DNA of 14,599 nucleotides from an uncultured Oscillospiraceae bacterium (lineage in GTDB: Bacteria > Bacillota_A > Clostridia > Oscillospirales > Oscillospiraceae), in contig CAJUAW010000054.1 in NCBI GenBank assembly GCA_910584605.1, positions 1 through 14,599 of the forward strand. The letters are read 5' to 3'. Below the pieces are notes generated by a model. It did no database searches and was not told the origin of the DNA. It worked only from the letters and a program-made list of their open reading frames with translations. Within the stretch, counting starts at the first letter, position 1. Each line of letters opens with the position of its first letter. The position numbers were made by a program, and so were the translations under genes. Below, one piece after another: positions 12,464-14,599 of this stretch.

Positions 12464-14599
12464 AACCACGCGCTGGTCTAAAACGGCGGTGACGGATGCC
12501 GGTACCAGCCTGCTGACCGAGTTTGCGGCGGGGCGGCTCCTGACCATCACCAGCGCATTCGGCTCCGTCAGCGACCCTGGGGGGGACCTGGTGGAGCTGA
12601 CGGAGCTGCCTGACGGCCGGGAGCACCCATTGACTATCGAGAGCGTCACCCGGAACGATGACAGCGTGACGGTGTGTATCCAGGTGACCAGCATCGGGAA
12701 CCCGGAGCCGTACAAGCTGGAGCAGATCGGTATCTTCGCTGCGGCCGGTGGCGCCAACGGCATGGAGGGCCATGTGGGCGGCGAAAAGCTGCTGATGGTC
12801 ATCGAGGACACGGAGGATGAGCGCGGTGGCAAAGGCGTGACCGTGCCGGCAGAGACCGACCAACTCTACACATTCAAGTTGTATGCCGTGCTGACCGTCA
12901 CCAATAAGGAACGGCTGGAGATCAGCGTGTCCGCCGCCGGGATCGCCACGCTGGGGGCCATCGAGGACGCCATGAGGGCCCACATGGATGACCCCAACGC
13001 GCACCCCGCGCTGGCGGGGGGAACCGTAGAGGCCCATAACACCGACCCGGAGGCCCACCCCAGCCTGACCGCTCGGATGCGGGCCACGGAGCTGGCTCTG
13101 AACGGGAGCGAGACGATCCTTGCCCCGGAGGGCGACCCTACCACCGAGACGGCGGGCAAGAAGGGCCAGCACTATATCAACATGGACACCGGCACGGAGT
13201 GGGAATGCGCCGGTGTGAAAGACGGCGAGTACATCTGGGGCCTGGTGGACTACGACAGCGAAAGCTATAAGTCCATGCGGGACGTTCTCAGCGAGGCGGC
13301 TTCCACTGCGGCCCAGGCCAAGGAGGTGGCCGATGGCGCCGCAAAGGCTATCGCCGCAGTTCAGAACACCATCTCCGTGATCCCCTCTCAGTCCGGCAGC
13401 CTGACCTACAACGGGGGCGCCCAAATCCCCATCTGGAACAACCTGGCCCTGGAGATGATGGACATCACCTACGGGGAGAGCAGGGTGCCGGCGGCTGAGT
13501 TCCAGGGCGAAACGGACGCGGGGACGTACAAAGCCTATACCAAGCCCAAGGAGGGCTTTACCTGGGGCGATAAGTCCGCCGAGGAGAAAGAAATCCCCTG
13601 GACGATCCAGCGGGCCACCATCACCACCGCGCCCAGCCCCAGCGGGCCGCTGGACTATACCGGGGAGGCCCAGGCCCCCACCTGGCAGAACTATAACCCG
13701 GAGCAGCTGACGAAGACGGAGACGCCACAGGCTGACGCCGGAACACACTCCACGTCCTTTGCTCCCACCAAGAACTATCAGTGGAGCGGTGGGGATACGT
13801 CCGCCAGAGAGGTGCAGTGGGTCATCAACAAGGCGAAGAACACCTTCTCCATCACCCCCAGCACAGAGCAAGATATCCATGTGGGCGACACCACAGTGAT
13901 CCAGGTGGTCTCCAACAGTGACGCCATCATCACGGCAGAGTCCAGCAATACGGCCTATGCCTCTGTGTCGGTGGACGCGGATGAGAAGACTGTGACCATC
14001 CGGGGCACCGGCGAGGGCACAGCCATCATTACCATTTCCAGCAAGGGGAGTACCAACTATGCGGACGCCAGCGCCACCCTCCATGTGGGCGTGAGCCGGA
14101 AGACGCCTACCCTGTCCGTCAGTCCTTCGGGCAGCCAGTCCCTGGCCATCGGCGGCAGCAAGCAGATCGCCGTGACCACCGACAGCGACGGGGCTGTGTC
14201 CGCCAGCTCCAGCGCCCCCGGCGTGGCCACGGCGGCGGCCAGTGGGAAGACCGTGACCATCTCCGGCGCGTCCGCCGGCAGCGCGGTGATCACCATCTCT
14301 GTGCCGCAGACCACGAAATACAATGCGGCCAGCGCCACGGTGAGCGTCAGCGTGGTCAAGCCTTCGGTGTCCAATTCCTCCTGGGATGACATCAAGGCCA
14401 TTTCTGACGCGGGGACGGCGGCCAGCTACTTCGCCCCCGGCGATACCAAGAGCATCACCCTCAACGGCACGGTGGGGACGCTGGCGCTGAACAACCTGCA
14501 GGTGGACGCCTTTATCCTGGGCATCAACCACAACGCCTCCAGGGAGGGCAGCAACCGTATCCATTGGGCCATCGGGAAGATCGGCGGAACCCTTATCGC
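12447..14599 (+). CDS. H: Tail fibre / receptor-binding protein, 3' truncated by window
   Basis: Opens at ATG 12447 after AGGAGG (12435-12440) and runs off the right edge (717 residues visible). N-terminus (about 1-170) is the baseplate-anchoring part of tail fibres (KTAVTDAGTSLLTEFAAGR near the start). Two tail-fibre HxxDPxAHP motifs follow at about 179 and 197 (HMDDPNAHPAL, HNTDPEAHPSL). A helical coil lies at about 272-313 (EAASTAAQAKEVADGAAKA). Two MBG-type beta repeats follow (about 318-392, 393-467; LTYNGGAQIP and LDYTGEAQAP), then two BIG2-type Ig repeats (about 468-550, 551-640). The latter end in similar TNYADASATLHV and TKYNAASATVSV. From about 641, WDDIKAISDAGTAASYFAPG and FILGINHNASREGSN match the DUF6273-type domain of gut Firmicutes phage and surface proteins; this is the likely receptor-binding tip. 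The end is missing. Confidence 0.88.
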   Translation, partial: MAEQSKTTRWSKTAVTDAGTSLLTEFAAGRLLTITSAFGSVSDPGGDLVELTELPDGREHPLTIESVTRNDDSVTVCIQVTSIGNPEPYKLEQIGIFAAAGGANGMEGHVGGEKLLMVIEDTEDERGGKGVTVPAETDQLYTFKLYAVLTVTNKERLEISVSAAGIATLGAIEDAMRAHMDDPNAHPALAGGTVEAHNTDPEAHPSLTARMRATELALNGSETILAPEGDPTTETAGKKGQHYINMDTGTEWECAGVKDGEYIWGLVDYDSESYKSMRDVLSEAASTAAQAKEVADGAAKAIAAVQNTISVIPSQSGSLTYNGGAQIPIWNNLALEMMDITYGESRVPAAEFQGETDAGTYKAYTKPKEGFTWGDKSAEEKEIPWTIQRATITTAPSPSGPLDYTGEAQAPTWQNYNPEQLTKTETPQADAGTHSTSFAPTKNYQWSGGDTSAREVQWVINKAKNTFSITPSTEQDIHVGDTTVIQVVSNSDAIITAESSNTAYASVSVDADEKTVTIRGTGEGTAIITISSKGSTNYADASATLHVGVSRKTPTLSVSPSGSQSLAIGGSKQIAVTTDSDGAVSASSSAPGVATAAASGKTVTISGASAGSAVITISVPQTTKYNAASATVSVSVVKPSVSNSSWDDIKAISDAGTAASYFAPGDTKSITLNGTVGTLALNNLQVDAFILGINHNASREGSNRIHWAIGKIGGTLI

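Noticed and set aside
12426..14564. Long minus-strand open frame of 712 codons opposite the fibre
   Set aside because: It mirrors the GC-rich codon pattern of the sense gene, starts without a ribosome-binding site, and its His/Gly/Arg/Leu-rich translation has no domain sense.
1..14599. CRISPR array, tRNA, insertion sequence or attachment site
   Set aside because: I saw no regularly spaced repeats with spacers, no cloverleaf sequence, no transposase and no duplicated integration core in the window.

Overview
This window is the tail module of a contractile-tailed (myovirus, P2-type) prophage or phage, read entirely on the + strand. Several traits suggest a Firmicutes host, most likely a GC-rich gut Clostridium relative (Oscillospiraceae-like). 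These are strong GGAGG ribosome-binding sites, a textbook sigma-A promoter, GTG/TTG starts, and a fibre built of Ig-like repeats ending in a domain typical of gut Firmicutes. The host assignment is inference; no host gene is present.

Layout. Bases 1-215 hold the end of an unidentified GC-rich gene. Bases 216-1536 form a cassette of different composition (about 44% GC over 241-600 by hand count, against about 60% in a sampled line of the sheath gene). It has its own promoter with a 13-bp direct-repeat operator, a 57-aa ribbon-helix-helix regulator, an 80-aa unknown protein and a 215-aa Cys-rich HNH/AP2-like protein. It closes with a strong intrinsic terminator, and looks like a moron or cargo insertion between the head-tail genes and the tail genes.

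From 1537 onward there is a dense tail operon in the order sheath (FI), tube (FII), tail assembly chaperone with a programmed -1 frameshift (E/E+E'), tape measure (T), X, hub D (with an inserted LysM domain), V, U, W, J, I and fibre H-like, which runs off the right edge. From T onward most genes overlap or nearly touch, implying translational coupling. Only the abundant proteins (sheath, tube) are separated from their downstream neighbours by large hairpins, which could set stoichiometry.

How it works together: the T protein sets tail length, chaperoned by E/E+E'. Tube polymerises around it and sheath around the tube. X, D, V, U, W, J and I build the tail end and baseplate. The fibre attaches through I/J and carries the receptor-binding region. 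Points most worth a second look are the frameshift site, the self-regulated cassette with its terminator directly before the sheath gene, the 29-residue repeat extension on the gpI homologue, the LysM insertion in the hub, and the long modular fibre.
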